Assembly: GCF_963678635.1 (NCBI RefSeq)
Contig: NC_087067.1
Span: 54,797,456 to 54,861,455, forward strand
Reading direction: 5' to 3'
Length of the DNA: 64,000 nt
Source: Symsagittifera roscoffensis
Taxonomy: Eukaryota; Xenacoelomorpha; Acoela; Convolutidae
Positions 1 to 12,360 of this stretch are shown here, one piece after another. Under the pieces are notes generated by a model. The model was not told where the DNA came from. It ran no database searches and saw only the letters and a program-made list of their open reading frames with translations. Each line of letters opens with the position of its first letter. The stretch's first letter is position 1. The position numbers and the translations under genes were made by a program.

Positions 1-139
1 ATAATTACTTTAACTAAGCGAGCAGTTGCTCTTCTATAGAACAGCTCCTGATATCTTAACTCGCATTTACCAGTATACAGTAGATCTACTGAGAATAGGC
101 GACATAAGAGTAAGATTAATTTCATTATTAGACTATAAA
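1..139. repeat. Inverted copy of 906-1,042 at the window edge
   Basis: Bases 1-139 read as the reverse complement of 906-1,042 with few differences; both include the GCGAGCA/TGCTCGC and ATCTACTGAGA/TCTCAGTAGAT segments. Bases 168-245 then resemble 1,090-1,195 in direct orientation. The same sequence family also occurs at 12,720-12,850 (direct) and 27,760-27,870 (inverted). This is probably the outer end of the right arm of another element lying to the left of the window, abutting E1. Confidence 0.7.
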
Positions 140-239
140 AATCGGTATTAGATTTGAAATATGATTGGTCAGTTAGTAATATTTTATAGGGATAGTTTTA
201 TCAATCATATAATTGGTTACAAATACTAATATAGAACTG

Positions 240-545
240 GTTCCATTTTTTTTACGTCGCACCGCTTAAGTCTTTTTTAAGTCGATTTGCTTAAGTCTTT
301 TCTTAAGTCGAACCGCTTAAGTCTTTCATTAAATCGCGCTGCTTAAGTCTTTTATTAAAACGCGCTGCTTAAGTTTTTTCTTAAGTCCCGCCGCTTAAGT
401 CTCTTCTTAAGTCGCGTCGCTTAAGTCTTTCCTTAAGTCGCGCCGCTAATGTCTTTTCTTAAAACGCGCTGCTTAAGTTTTTTCGTAAGTCGTGCCGCTC
501 AAATCTTTTCGTAAATCGCGCCGCTTAATTCTTTTCCTTAGTTTT
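240..545. repeat. 26-bp minisatellite, array 1
   Basis: Tandem degenerate units of about 26 bp with the core CGCCGCTTAAGTCTTTTCTTAAGT. Each unit carries two CTTAAG palindromes separated by a short pyrimidine tract. The same family forms array 2 (11,925-12,360, same orientation) and array 3 (27,965-29,365, inverted). It lies at the outer end of the left arm of element E1. Confidence 0.9.
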
Positions 546-3500
546 TTCTTTGATTTTATATACCGTTAGGCAGGATTAAAACTTACGACATGGAACAATC
601 ACATGACCAGAAGAACCCATATGTAAATTCCACTATACAGGCAAAATCCTACGTCAGGACCACACCTTTGCAGTCAATAGGTCATAGGAGTGCAAAAAAA
701 CGATGCTAATGATTTGCCGAAAAACAGAACATCGCAAAAGGCATCATCGAGAGAGGGAAGAGAGAGTGATTGAATTGAACAAAGCTGGAGGGGAGAATCA
801 AATGAGTTAAAGTCCGGAGTGGCTCACTCATAGAGTAATTTCAGATAAGATACACCGTCTGTTCGTCACGCTATCTTATTTTCGGCCGGATAGATTCCCG
901 CAACTTTTTAGTCTAATAACGATGTTAATCTTACTTTTACATCGCCTAGTCTCAGTAGATCTAGTGTATACTGATAACTGCGAGTTAAAATATCATGAGC
1001 TGTTCTGGAGAAGAGCAAATGCTCGCTTAGTTAAATTAATTATGTTGTGGTTGAAACTATAAATAATTTCAACCTCACATTTAATTGTAAGAGTTAGTTA
1101 TGGATCATAGTTGGTTGGTAAGAAGTATTTTTTAGAGAAAGATTTATGAGTAAAATAATTGGTTATGAATACTAGTTTTAAACTGGTTCCAACCATCCGG
1201 GGCTTAATAAGTTTTTAAGTTTAAGGTTTGTTGCTGTGAAGGATGGATGGAGAAGTTTCTTCATTCTTGGAGTAGGTTTTTTTCGAAGCAGTGGTTGGGT
1301 GAAGAAGAGAAAAAAACAGTTCCTCGTGTTGGGGGAGTAGTTGTATTCAAGAAGAAAGAGGGGGTACAATTGCTCGTTCTTCACATTTGGTTCTTTTGCA
1401 TCGGGATCGTGCTGACTGATCGTGTCGAGTAATCTTGTCAAGATTTCCGAATTATACAAAAATATGTTGGTTTCGTTAAGTTAGAGCGAGACTACGTGCA
1501 TCACTCGACACAATAGCCAACTCAGTAGAGAAGAACATAGCCAACTCGTTGTTGAACTCACATAGGAATCCTAGTCACTTGGCGCTTCACACTGAGAAGT
1601 CAAACCCTTTCTCGCTATTCGATGAATAGTCTCACAGGTTCCACACTTGTTGTTTTTAGATCGGTAGGTCATCGAGTTTTCATCTCTCTTTGCTGCTCGT
1701 TTCTTTTGCCACAAAAAATGTTTTTAATGCATATGTATATCTGCATCTTGTTTGTGAGATCAGTTTTAGTTTTGATTTTTAATATTTTTTGTCGCGGATC
1801 GACGTCGTTGCGGTGGGTGAGGCCAGAGGAGTGAGTATGTTCACCGTTTATTTGAGCAGAGTCTCTTTTTGTGCTTATTTTTTTGTTCTTTTTGTTCGGT
1901 GTTTTTCTCTTTTGCTCTGGATTTGTGTCTTTTCATCAAAAACAGACTGTTATGTTTTGTGTTGCTCTTTTGATGTTTTGGTGTTTGAAGTGGCTTTGAT
2001 AAACTTGAAAGTGGATTTCAAAGAACAATTAATCCAATTTTAATCTGGTTTTAATCTGATTTGCGTACGATGCGTATTTCTCAAACATGCGGTTGATTTT
2101 ATGGCATTAGTCAGCTGCGTTGGTTAGTTTAAGCTTTATTATAATTCCTACCAACCGGGTTAAGGGAAAATTTGGAGAACGCGCAAAAGCAAGTTAAAGT
2201 TGTTATCAGTTAGTTGGTGAAACTAGATTTTCAATTATTATACAATTCTAGGTGGGCGAAAACCTTCATTTCAAAGGAAATAGTGCTGAACTTTAAGCCA
2301 GCGACCTGAGAGATTTCAAACTTTAAAAAGAAAAGCACACAAAAAAGGTTAGAAAAATCAATTTACCTCATTTTTTATTTAATTCTTCGTAACTTGAATT
2401 TACAGCATGGTATTAATTCATTCCTTTGGTATCAATTTTTTTAACTGATATATTTTAAGGTACCCAGTAAAGTTAAGATTGAAAATTTTTTTTTAAAAAT
2501 TTGATTTTATTTCTCTTTGTTTTTATTGTATTCTGTTAAATGAATGACTGGTAAAAAGCGAAATTAAAAGATGAAACACACGTTAGGAAAAGGTGAGTGG
2601 TTTTTTTTATTGGGGTTAGTTAAGAATATAAAATCAAACTTCCCAAAAAACACATGAGAGAAAGTAGTTTTAATAGTGTCGGAAGTTACTAAAAGCTTGG
2701 CAAGCATTCTGTTACATTTTTAGTGCGAAGCAGTGGCCAAAGTATTTCAAGCGCTCTGATGACGTTGACTTGTTTGGTGACAGTTGAAAACTCGTGGGTA
2801 GTATTTTGTAAAATTATACGGTCTATGGTTAAATTTTAACATATGGATATTTTATAATATGGCTAATTCGATGGGTTGTATGTATTCGTGTGGGATGATG
2901 ATGGGACGGGAGTCTTCGTTTGCGAAGGTGTTAGTCGAGGGGCAGAAAATGTACATCTAACGGGCATGGTCGTAATTATGGAGGATGCCGTGTAAGTTAG
3001 TGGAAATAAAGCAATATGTAAAATTTAGGAAGTAAGAAGATATGTATTTAGAATTGGTGAACATGAAGCGATGATGTCGGTTGCAGGAAAAAGAACTGTG
3101 GAGAAAGTTTCATTGAATTAATTGATAATATGTGTAAGTGTGTTGCGTTAATTTAGTTTTTAACATGTGAACATTGGAACATGTGAACAGTGAATGTTTC
3201 TTTCTTTTGGTGTTAGGAAACTGAATGTAGGTGAAAAGTGGTCAAACTCACTGAAGAATGGTTCGTAAGCTTTATTTTTTGCTAGTGTGGGGTCTATGAT
3301 ATGGTAGAGTTTTTTGTTAGTACTATCGAGATGAAAAACATACTCTAAATTGAAGAAAAACTTTTTGATTAGTTGTGCGTTGATGTTTGGGTCAGTTTCA
3401 TTTGGTGATTCTTTCATATATCTTATAACAGTATGATCGTAAAGCTTAATAGTGTATCTGTTAACTTTTTATGCAAGGAACTTTTCTTACGTTTGGTTTA

Positions 3501-4400
3501 GTCCAATTTTTTGAAATGATTAGGGTGAAGTGCGCTTGTTAATTTGTTGATATTAGAGTCACAGAGTTCGTTATGGTCGGGAATCTATCTTAGGGGTACT
3601 AATAGTGGGTTCGTAAAGTGGTAGTAAGAAGTACATGAAAGTATGGGGAGTAGGGACTGATGATCTACATGAGGTGCTCATTGTGCAGCGATCCCGCCGT
3701 TGTGGGTAGGTGGAGTCATGTACTTGGTGGTTGGGAAAAAGGTGGTTGGCACAAATGAGTTGGACTGGGTTCAGAGTCAAGGAATTAATAGGGAGTTTCA
3801 ACTTCAGTGTTATTAAAATTAGATATGGTATTAAAAACCGTTTGATTGGAGCCGTCTGAGTACATGCGTGCTGATTTAGAAGAAAAACTGGGTAAGCGGG
3901 AAGAAGTAAAGTATAAAATTGTAATGAAGGAATCTTGGGGTAGGAGATTGGGTGGATAGGAAAGGGAACGGTTGAGGGATCCAAATTGGCGGCTCATCAT
4001 AGGTTAAAAAAATGATTGATGCAACTAGTTTGGTCGACAACTTGCTCATAATTGTTGTCAAAGGTGAGTTGTTGGAGTGTTTTATGAAATATGGGGCTTC
4101 GTTTTAAGTTACTAGAATGTAGTATCTCTTCGTTGGACAAAAGTGTGTTTCAAAAACTTTGGGGGTGATAGAGGATTGTTTTTTTGCAAACTGTGTAATT
4201 ATGATGGTTCTCTAAGTGTTGTTTTTGTATCTTCTTGCTGTGTTTCGTATTGGTTTTGTAGATAAATTGTGAGTAATTAACTTGTGGGTCAAGAAGGATT
4301 AAATGGAAAGAGGTGATGTTCCAACCCAAACAATGGAATAAATTAAGATTTTTGATAAAAACCATAAGTGTATAAAAACCAAACAACCATAGAACAGATA
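546..4400. repeat. Left arm of E1
   Basis: Repeat arm shared, at an offset of about 11.8-11.9 kb, with the left arm of E2 (12,361-16,340) in the same orientation. The 546-840 segment (starting near the TATATACCGTTAGGCAGG anchor at 558) occurs again at 12,361-12,660 but not in the right arm of E2. Apart from orfX on the minus strand, 1,631-3,160 holds only AT-rich sequence and a hydrophobic reading frame at 1,789-2,043 that recurs in the other arms. Confidence 0.65.
3160..4061 (-). pseudogene. orfX, copy in E1 left arm (broken, unknown function)
   Basis: I do not recognise this protein. The reading frame is split over several frames: an N-terminal part at 4,061-3,785, a middle part at 3,984-3,571 and a C-terminal part at 3,417-3,160. 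The C-terminal part starts MKESPNETDPNIN and ends with a Cys/His-containing tail. Homologous fragments lie at 8,375-8,640 and 9,579-9,776 (+), 15,124-15,883 (-) and 24,270-25,580 (+). It points outward from the central pol. Its recurrence in every arm suggests it was once a gene of the element. It could be a gag-like or accessory protein, but no zinc knuckle or catalytic motif is visible. Stops and frame changes make this copy dead. Confidence 0.55.
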
Positions 4401-5219
4401 TAAAACCTTAAACCGTAGGAATATCAATTAAAACAAAAAATATTCCAACTATCAACATCTTAAACATTAAGTTACACATGAAAAACACATAAGCAAAAAC
4501 AAATAATATATCTTTAACATTTTTCCGAAGACTCTAATCAACCCCCATTTTTATAAAATTTCCAACATATAAATAATCAGCGACGCAAACACTTGAAACC
4601 ACTTTGATGTCATGTATATGATTTCTGTATCAGTCAAATACATCAATAATAAAATGATAAAAAAAAGGTATAAATGTCTGACCTTGAAATTAATTCTTTT
4701 CTTAAATAACTTAAAAACAATTTCACCCATAAAATACGCGAAAGATACAAACTCTGATTTGATATCTGTACACGTAAGCAATAATTCATTATAAAAAATC
4801 ACAATACTTTTAGAATTAAAAGGATATTGTGAAACAAATAAAACATTTCACAAAACAGAAGAAAAAGCATTTGCAGTAAAAATATTCTGCAGCTACTAGA
4901 CAATTTTCAACCAACTACTCTTAGCACAGAACTATCTATTAATAGCATTATAAATGATTTTAAACGAAACACGGATTATTTCACAAAACACCCTATTTTA
5001 AACTTAGATTTCATATTTTGAAATGTACGAATTAACAACAAAAATTTTGCACAAACCTCAATTTTTAAATTTCTCAAAACAATAAACAAGAAATTGATCA
5101 ATCAACTGAACTATAATTAAAACACCCAATGTTCTACACTACATTAAACTTGACGTTGGAAACTTCAAAACTTTCACCATTACACCTACCATCACCAGTA
5201 AAAAAAGAACAACAACCAA
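4400..5219 (+). pseudogene. Decayed 5' part of pol, E1
   Basis: The segment is conserved between E1 and E2 (E2 counterpart about 16,350-17,170) and contains a short frame at 4,612-4,794 that matches 16,527-16,715. It lies directly upstream of the RT in the same direction, where a protease and linker would be expected in a Ty3/gypsy pol. No intact D-T/S-G protease motif could be picked out, so the assignment rests on position and on conservation between the copies. Confidence 0.4.
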
Positions 5220-7530
5220 AAGGAAACACCTTCATCAATCTCGGAGTCATTCTTGCAAAAAACGAATCATTAAAAATTGTTCTTGACTCATGATACCTCA
5301 ATTTGCTAATTGATGAATCTAAACGCAATTGGCCCATAGAGTAGTACTCCAAAAAATTCTCAAAAAAAGAAACGGATAAAATTATACCACTGCTGATATG
5401 AACAGTGCATACAACCAAATGCCATTAGACGAACAATCACGTCGACTCACACATTACGCTATTGGAAATCAACAATACGAATGTAAAAGAATAATTAACA
5501 TTTAAAACTTCCATGGGACCAGCAGCTTTTTCAGCCTTTATGAGCAAATTTTTTAGACCACTCATTCTTAGCAAAATCCTTATCACTTATTTAGACGATG
5601 TTTTCATACTGTCAAAAACAAAACAGGAAATATCATCATTTTTTACTAAAAGAAATAATTAAAGCAGCCGCAGATAAATCTAATTTTGTTTTCTCACTCG
5701 TGTTAAATTCCTAGGACATATTATCGAAGATAGTACAATTACTTCCTTAAAATCACGAATAGATGCTATATTAAAACTTCAACCCCAATCTAAAGTTAAA
5801 AAATCCAAGAAGATTTTTTTGAGTAAAAACTTTTATAAAATGCAACTTTACTTAAGATCGCACTTTGACAACAAAATAATTTTGAATTGACATTGGAACA
5901 TCAAAAACGTTTTGATGAAGTAAATTGTCTTCTCACAGAACAAATCTCAAACACAATTGCACATGCAGATCAACCATTCTACGCCATGTGTGACACTTTC
6001 AATCAAATAAAGGTACAAACAAATTGAACCTTTTATCAGCAAAATAAAGACTTTTTACACAAGCGGAACTTAAACTCCCAACACTTATGAGAGAATGTAG
6101 AGCCATAATATATACACACACAGATTTTGAGTTTTGAAACCTTGGATCAAACTTTGTTTAGCAACTATTTGTTTAGTGGTTGAGTAAAAATGGCTCGGAT
6201 TCCGGGACCATATCCTGGATTCCGAATTCAAGTAATTGTTCGCTATACCATGGATTCCGGGATTTTGCCTATTTTCGGTGGTTTAATTGATTGTCCCGGA
6301 TTCCGGGATTTTGCGTATATGCCTGTTCGTGCCGCCATGCGAGTATTTGAACGCGGAATCCATGGCATGTGCATGTTATATCATTTGAATTCGGAATCCA
6401 TGTACACTAATAGTCAAATCTGACTATTGAAAAAACACGGATTGGCGACGTAATGAAACACCCAACATTTCTTTTCACAGGTCATAGATCAATAACCTTT
6501 CTATCTACACAAAAATTATATTCAAACCATAGAGTTAATAGATTTCAACTTATCCTGGTGAAATTTCCAAACCTACATATATGTTGGACAGCAGAAAAAA
6601 CCTTGCGTTACCAGATACACTTAGTCAAAATACACCATCTGAAATAATAACGCGAAAAACAACCGTAGAAAAACCACAAAATATAAAAATCTTCCTTTCA
6701 AAAGAAGAAACGTCACTATAACTAGAATTCAAGTACGCAGTAACAACCGACCCTGATAGTTCACAAATAAACAATTTGGAACATTTTCCACTATTGCTCG
6801 ATTGTAAAAATGACCACTACAAAATTTGTTTTATAAGAAAAATTTATTTAAGCCAACACCATATTAATCAGGGATAAAAAACAAGACACAACAAAAACTG
6901 TGGAATTTTTTGATTTCACATTTCACATTCCTTACATACGAAAGGACATGCAGGTTCAGAAAAATCATCTGCCCGGTTTTGGATAAAAGTATAAGGCAAT
7001 TATTACATAACATTCAATTAAAAAAGCCATTTCCAAGCCAAAACAATTAGCAGAAAAACAAGACTTCAAAGAATAAAGTCTACATTTTAACCATAGAAAC
7101 TCATTTGACACAAAAAGCTCTATATGACCTTCTTCAGAAAAAAATTCGTACATAAGGGTAAAAGTTGATGCATTTACGCATTATGTAGGACTCAATCCTA
7201 TATGCCATTGTAATGCCTACACAACTCTTTAAGAACACTGCAAAATTTGGATTACCAGAAATTCTTGTCATGGACAATCGAACTGAATTCATAAACAATG
7301 AAATGGAAACATTATGTCTCCTTTATAGCATTAAACATAAACCCCGGACTTCTCATGCCCCATGGACTAAAGGTTTAGTAGAAGGCTTGAATCGTTCATT
7401 ACAAGAGTATCACCGATGTATAATAAAATGGAAAAGATACAAAAAGGACGGAATGGTCAACCGAGGTAAAGTAATTAACACTAGTCTCAATTTCCCAAAT
7501 AACAACAACTCACTTAATACATAACTCCAC
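5220..7530 (+). pseudogene. Ty3/gypsy-type pol (RT, RNase H, integrase), E1 copy
   Basis: RT motif A is visible as TADMNSAYNQMPLD, with its Asp codon at 5,395-5,397. The catalytic YLDD box is at 5,588-5,599, in a different frame from motif A, so a frameshift lies between them. It is followed by the VKFLGHIIE-type segment near 5,700 typical of Ty3/gypsy RT, and by an RNase H start near 5,985 (YAMCD). RNase H is interrupted by about 320 bp of foreign sequence (6,125-6,455). The integrase core is open from 7,213 to 7,524, with Asp at 7,273-7,275 and Glu at 7,381-7,383, exactly 35 residues apart (DX35E). The third catalytic Asp was not located. The enzyme would copy element RNA into DNA and insert it; stops and frame changes make this copy inactive. 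Confidence 0.85.
6125..6455. repeat. Insertion of about 320 bp in the RNase H domain
   Basis: RNase H-like coding sequence stops near 6,125 and resumes near 6,453 in the same order. The intervening DNA is unlike its AT-rich surroundings and contains repeated GGATTCCGGGA or GGAATCC motifs (near 6,198, 6,250, 6,296, 6,353 and 6,392). No terminal inverted repeat or poly-A tail was identified. Possibly a SINE or short unclassified repeat. The same GGATTCC-rich flavour reappears at 31,130-31,590. Confidence 0.5.
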
Positions 7531-8374
7531 CTACCCCTGTAGAAGCCTCTCTTTCCACTTCCTCGCATACTTACAATGCCCCTATCCTTTCTTCACTCTC
7601 AAATGATGCATCCGATGCACCTAGCCGAATCACAGACGACCAAATACAGCACGATTTGAATGAAAGTATTACTCATCACCAACAAATTCAAAACACCAAT
7701 AGTTCATTAACAATCCATCAACATTTTAACCATAGTTATGTACTTAGTGAGTTGTTGTTACTTGACAAATTGAGGCTAGTGTGAATTACTTTACATCGGT
7801 TGACCATTCCGTCCTTTTTGTATCTTTACCATTTATTATAAATCGGTGATACTCTTGTAATGAACGATTCATGCCTTCTACTTACCCACTCCGCATGCAC
7901 CTCTGAATCTTCTATCCCATCTCTTCACATTGACCCCATGCAAGCACTTAGATTTTACATGAAACGAAAACACCCTAACGCTAATCCACAGTCGCCCACA
8001 AAAATCCCGAGTTAATTTCTATCACCCAAGTCATACTAATACACCTGACTTTGATATATAACCTTTCCTTTTTCCCCAAAATATCTATTACAACGGCGAG
8101 ACAGCAGCTCAACGAGCACCTTATGTAGATCAACAGTCCCTATTCCTCGCACTTTCATGTTTTTCTTACTACCACTTTACTAAACCACTATTAAAACCCC
8201 TAAAAAAGAGTCCCGACCATAACGAACTATGTGACTCTAATATCCACAAATTAACAAGCGCACTTCACCTTAATCAATTCAAAAAGTCGGACTAAACATA
8301 ACGTAAGAAAAATTCATTGCATAAAAATTTAACAGATACCCTTTTAAGCATTACGATCATACTGTTTTAAGATA

Positions 8375-8640
8375 TATGAAAGAATCACCAAATGACACTG
8401 ACCCAAACATCAACGCACAACTAACCAAAAAGTTTTTCATCAATTTCGAGTATATTTTTTATCTCGATAGTACTAACAAAAAACGATGCCATATCATAGA
8501 CCACACACTAGCATAAAAAAAAAGCTTACGAACCATTCTTCAGTAAGTTTGACCACTTTTCACCTTTAATTAGTTTTCTAACAGTAAAAGAAAGAAACTT
8601 CCACTGTTGACATGTTCTAATGTTCACATGTTAAAAACTA
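8375..8640 (+). pseudogene. orfX tail, first copy in E1 right arm
   Basis: Starts at ATGAAAGAATCACCAAATGA and matches the C-terminal part of orfX at 3,417-3,160 and 9,579-9,776. It is broken by a frame change after the AFVFDLDSTNKK-like segment near 8,480-8,520. It belongs to the first unit of the internal tandem duplication of this arm. Function unknown. Confidence 0.5.
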
Positions 8641-9578
8641 AACTAACGTTACACACTTACACATATTATCAATTAATTCAATGACACTTTCTCCACAGTT
8701 CTTTTTCCTGCAACCCACATCATCGCTTCATAATCACTAATTCTAAATACACATTTTCTTACTTCCTAAGCTTAACATATTGTTTTAATTCCATTAACTT
8801 ATACGGCAACCTCCATAATTTTGACCGTGTCCGTTAGATGTACATCTTCTGCCCCTTGACTAACACCTTCGAGTTTTCAACTGTCACCGAACAAGTCAAC
8901 ATCATCAGAGCGCTTGAACTTCTTTGGCCACTGCTTTGCACTAAAATTGTAATCAGAATGCTGGCCAAACTGTTAATAACTTCCGACACAATTAAAACTA
9001 ATTTCTGCTATGTATTTTTGTGAAGTTTGATTTTATATTGTTAACTAACCCCAATAAATAAAACCACTCACCTTTTCCTAACGTGTGTTTCATCTTTTAC
9101 TTTCGCTTTTTACCAGTCCTTCATCTAACAGAATACAATTAAACAAAGAGAAATAAAAATCAAACTCTATTTAGATTTTTTCAATCTTAACCTTACTGTG
9201 TACCATAAAATATATCAGTTAAGTAAAATTGATACCAAAGCATTGAAGTAATATCATGCTGTAAATTCAAGTTACAAAGAATGAATTTAATAATGAGGTA
9301 AGTTGATGTTACTAAACTTTTTTGTGTGCTTTTCTTTATAAAGTTTGAAATCTCTCCGGTCGCTGGCCCAAAATTCAAGCACTATTTCCTTTTAAAATAA
9401 GGAACTCGCCCACCTAGACTTGTATATCCCACTGTGACTCTAATATCCACAAATTAACAAGCGCACTTCACCTTAATCAATTCAAAATATCGGACTAAAC
9501 CAAACGTAAGAAAAGTTCATAGCATAAAAAGTTAACAGATACCCTATTAAGCATTACGATTATACTGTTATAAGATAC

Positions 9579-9776
9579 ATGAAAGAATCACCGAATGAAA
9601 CTGACCCAAAGATCAACGCACAACTAACCAAAAAGTTTTCCATCAATTTAGAGTATATTTTTCGTCTCGATAGTACTAACAAAAAACTCTACCATATCAT
9701 AGACCACACACTAGCAAAAAATAAAGCTTTCGAACCATTCTTCAGTGAGTTTGACCTTATTTTCACTTACGTTTAA
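9579..9776 (+). pseudogene. orfX tail, second copy in E1 right arm
   Basis: A 65-codon open stretch beginning MKESPNETDPKINAQLTKKF. It is nearly identical to the other A/B/C arm copies and more distant from the copy at 25,200. Frame is lost after 9,776, where the other copies continue with a short Cys/His tail. Function unknown. Confidence 0.5.
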
Positions 9777-11456
9777 TTTTCTAAAGCCAAAAGAAAGAAA
9801 CATTCACTGTTCACATGTTCCAATGTTCACATGTTAAAAACTAAATTACCGCAACACACTTACACGCTTTATCAATTAATTCAATGACACTTTCTCCACA
9901 GTTCTTTTTCCTGCAACCCACATCATCGCTTCATGTTCACCAAATCTAAATACACATCTTCTTACTTCCTAAACTTTACATATTGCATTAATTCCATTAA
10001 CTTACACGGCATCCTCCATAATTACGACCATGTCCGTTAGATGTACACCTTCTGCCCCTCGACTAACACCTTCACAAAGGAAGACTCCCGCCCCATCATC
10101 ATCCCACACGAATACATACAACCCAACGAAATAGCCATATTATAAAATATCCATATGTTAAAAATTAACCATAGACCGTATAATTTTACAGAATACTACC
10201 CACGAGCTTTCAACTGTCACCAAACAAGTCAACGTCATCAGAGCGCTTGAAAAGCTTTGGCCACTGCTTCTCACCAAAAATGTTATCAGAATGCTTGCCA
10301 AGCTTTTAATATCTTCCGACACTTATAAAACTACTTTCTCTCATGTATTTTTTGGGAAGTTTGATTTTATATTCTTAACTAACTACAATAAATAAAACCA
10401 CTCACCTTTTTTTAAACGTGTGTTTCACCTTTTCTTTCACAATTTACCAGTCATTCATCTAACATAATACAATAAAATAAAAAGAAACAAAAATCAAACT
10501 CTATCCAGATTTTTTCAAACTTAACCTTACTGGGTTACTATAAAAAATATCAGTTAAGTAAAATTGATACCAAAGCATTAAAGTAAAATCATGCTGTAAA
10601 TTCAAGTTAAAAGAATGAATTTAATAATGAGGCAAGTTGATGTTACCAAACTTTTTTGTGAGCTTTTCTTTATAAAGTTTGAAATCTCTCAGGTCGCTGG
10701 CCCAAAATTCAAGCACTATTTCCTTTTAAATGAAGGAACTCGCCCACCTAGACTTGTACAATAAAGGAAAATCTAGTTTCACACACTAACTGATAACAAC
10801 TTTATTTTACTTTCGCGCGTTTTCCAAAATTTCCCTGAACCCGGTTGAAGCTTAAACTAACCAACGCAGCTTACTAATGCCATAAAACCAACAGCATGTA
10901 TGAGAAATACGCATGGTACCCAAACCAGATGAAAGCCAGATCAAAGCCACTTGAAACACCAAAACATCAAAAGAGCAACACAAAACATAACAGTCTGTTT
11001 CTGATGAAAGGACACAAATCCAGAGCAAAAGAGAAAAACACCGAACAACAAAAACAAAAAAATAAACACAAAAAGAGACTCTGCTCGAATAAACGGTAAG
11101 CAGACACACTCCTCTGGCCTCAAGCACCAGAACGACGTCTCTCCAAGTACATGTACCTGGGTGTGCTGAGTAGCTTAAGGGTGAGCGACTCTTTATAATA
11201 ACCGAACTAATAAAAATCTTTCGCGAAAACAACTAATAAAAATCAAAACTAAAATTGATCTCACTCACAAGGTGCGGATATACATATGCATTAAAAATAC
11301 TTTTGGTGGCAAAAGAAACGAATAGCAAGGAGAGTTGAAAACTCGACGACCTTCCGATCTGGATTGGCAAATCTTTTGGTTTGTTGCCGCATTCGCAACC
11401 CTCAGAGGTTTTGAAGTATGGAACCAACGTTGCAGCAAAGATACCCATTAGAGAAT

Positions 11457-11554
11457 AACAATAGCCAACTCGTTGTTGAACTCACATACGAACCCTAGTC
11501 ACTTGGCGCTTCACGCTGAGAAGTCAAACCCTTTATCGCTATTCGATGAATAGT
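11457..11554 (+). repeat. Orientation-locked block, E1 right arm copy
   Basis: About 100-bp block from AACAATAGCCAACTCG to GATGAATAGT. It reads on the + strand here and also at 1,536-1,630, 13,357-13,454 and about 27,230-27,310, although the sequence around it is inverted between left and right arms. Confidence 0.65.
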
Positions 11555-11583
11555 GAGAATGCACGTAGTCTCGCTCCAACTTC

Positions 11584-11925
11584 GTCGTGTTTGTACCTAA
11601 TTTATTCAACTAGAATTCGAATTCGATTAGTTCAATTTTTGAAATATGAAGGTGACATCCAGTCAGACTTAAACTCCAGATAAAAATCTATACATATCTA
11701 TTTTAAGGTTTATGTTGCCGGCTTTGAAGGCCAAACTAAGAACGTCGTCACCTTTGTCGTTGAAAGTATGATTTCACGCAGCAGATTTCTGTCAAATTTT
11801 GTACTTTTCAATAGATCTCGTTTTTACCCTCAAAAAACGTAGTAATCTCAGAAGATAAGTTCATGCTGAAGCTAGTCCCCGTGTCGAGGTCCACGATTTA
11901 AGAAAAAACTTTGTAAGTAGCGCCG
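11584..11925. repeat. Outer terminal inverted repeat of E2, left
   Basis: Reads as the reverse complement of 29,365-29,706, including the ATTTCACGCAGCAGATTTCTG segment near 11,770 and its partner near 29,500. The left boundary is where the E1 right arm breaks off. Confidence 0.75.
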
Positions 11926-12360
11926 CATACCTTTTTCAGACTGGATTTCGCAGTCGCGCCGTCAGCCTTTGCTTAAGTCGCGCCGTCAGTCTTTTCTTAA
12001 AACGCGCCACTTAAGTCTTTTCTTAAGGCGCTTCGCTTGAATCTTCTCTTAAGTCGCGCCGGTTAAAACTTTTCTTAAGTCGCGCCGTCAGTTTTTTCTT
12101 AAGTCGCGCCGTCAGTCTTTTCTTAAGTCGCGCCGCTTAAGTCTTTTCTTAAGTCGTGCCGCTTATTTCTTTTCTTAAGTCGCGTCGCTTCAGTCTTTTC
12201 CTAATTTGCACCGCTTAAGGCTTTCCTTAAAACGCGCCGCTTAAGTCTTTTCTTAAAACGCGCTGCTTAAGTATTTTCTTAAGTCCCGCCGCTCAAGTCT
12301 TTTCCTAAGTCGTGCCGCTCAAATCTTTTCGTAAATCGCGAAGCTTAATTCTTTTCCTTA
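11925..12360. repeat. 26-bp minisatellite, array 2
   Basis: Same unit and orientation as array 1, with both 26-bp units and shorter GCGCCGTCAG variants. It joins directly to the segment 12,361-12,660 that also follows array 1 in E1. Confidence 0.9.

Larger units (their letters stand above)
8231..10760. repeat. Internal tandem duplication in E1 right arm
   Basis: The string GTGACTCTAATATCCACAA occurs at 8,231 and at about 9,433, each followed by the same arm sequence (orfX tail, then the CACCTAGACTTGTA segment at about 9,410 and 10,746). Unit 1 is 8,231-9,425; unit 2 is 9,433-10,760 and holds about 130 bp more (10,076-10,206). The junction lies at about 9,425-9,432. Confidence 0.75.
240..11583. 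mobile_element. Composite element E1: inverted arms around a Ty3/gypsy-type pol
   Basis: Layout: minisatellite (240-545), left arm with orfX on the minus strand (546 to about 4,400), pol on the + strand (about 4,400-7,530), right arm with orfX on the + strand (about 7,520-11,583). The right arm reads as the inverted counterpart of the left: 7,520 onward matches the reverse complement of the left arm near 3,720, and the orfX tail at 9,579 matches that at 3,417. The right arm stops abruptly near 11,583, where the outer sequence of E2 begins. No env-like region lies between integrase and the right arm, unlike E2. Outer boundaries are approximate. Every gene in it is broken. A foldback-like element that captured a retroelement, or retroelement copies rearranged in inverted orientation, are both possible. 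Confidence 0.6.
7520..11583. repeat. Right arm of E1
   Basis: Inverted relative to the left arms. It begins with the ACATAACTCCACCTACCC anchor (reverse complement of the left arm of E2 near 15,610) directly after the integrase remnant. It contains an internal tandem duplication (8,231-10,760) with two orfX tails. The arm ends near 11,583, immediately after the CACGTAGTCTCGCTCC segment that is the reverse complement of about 13,305-13,322; the rest of the arm found in the left arms is missing here. Confidence 0.65.

Noticed and set aside
1178-1459. Short frames in the arms near 1,178-1,459 and 12,920-13,255
   Set aside because: Overlapping frames on both strands of non-coding arm sequence; no conservation pattern typical of protein.
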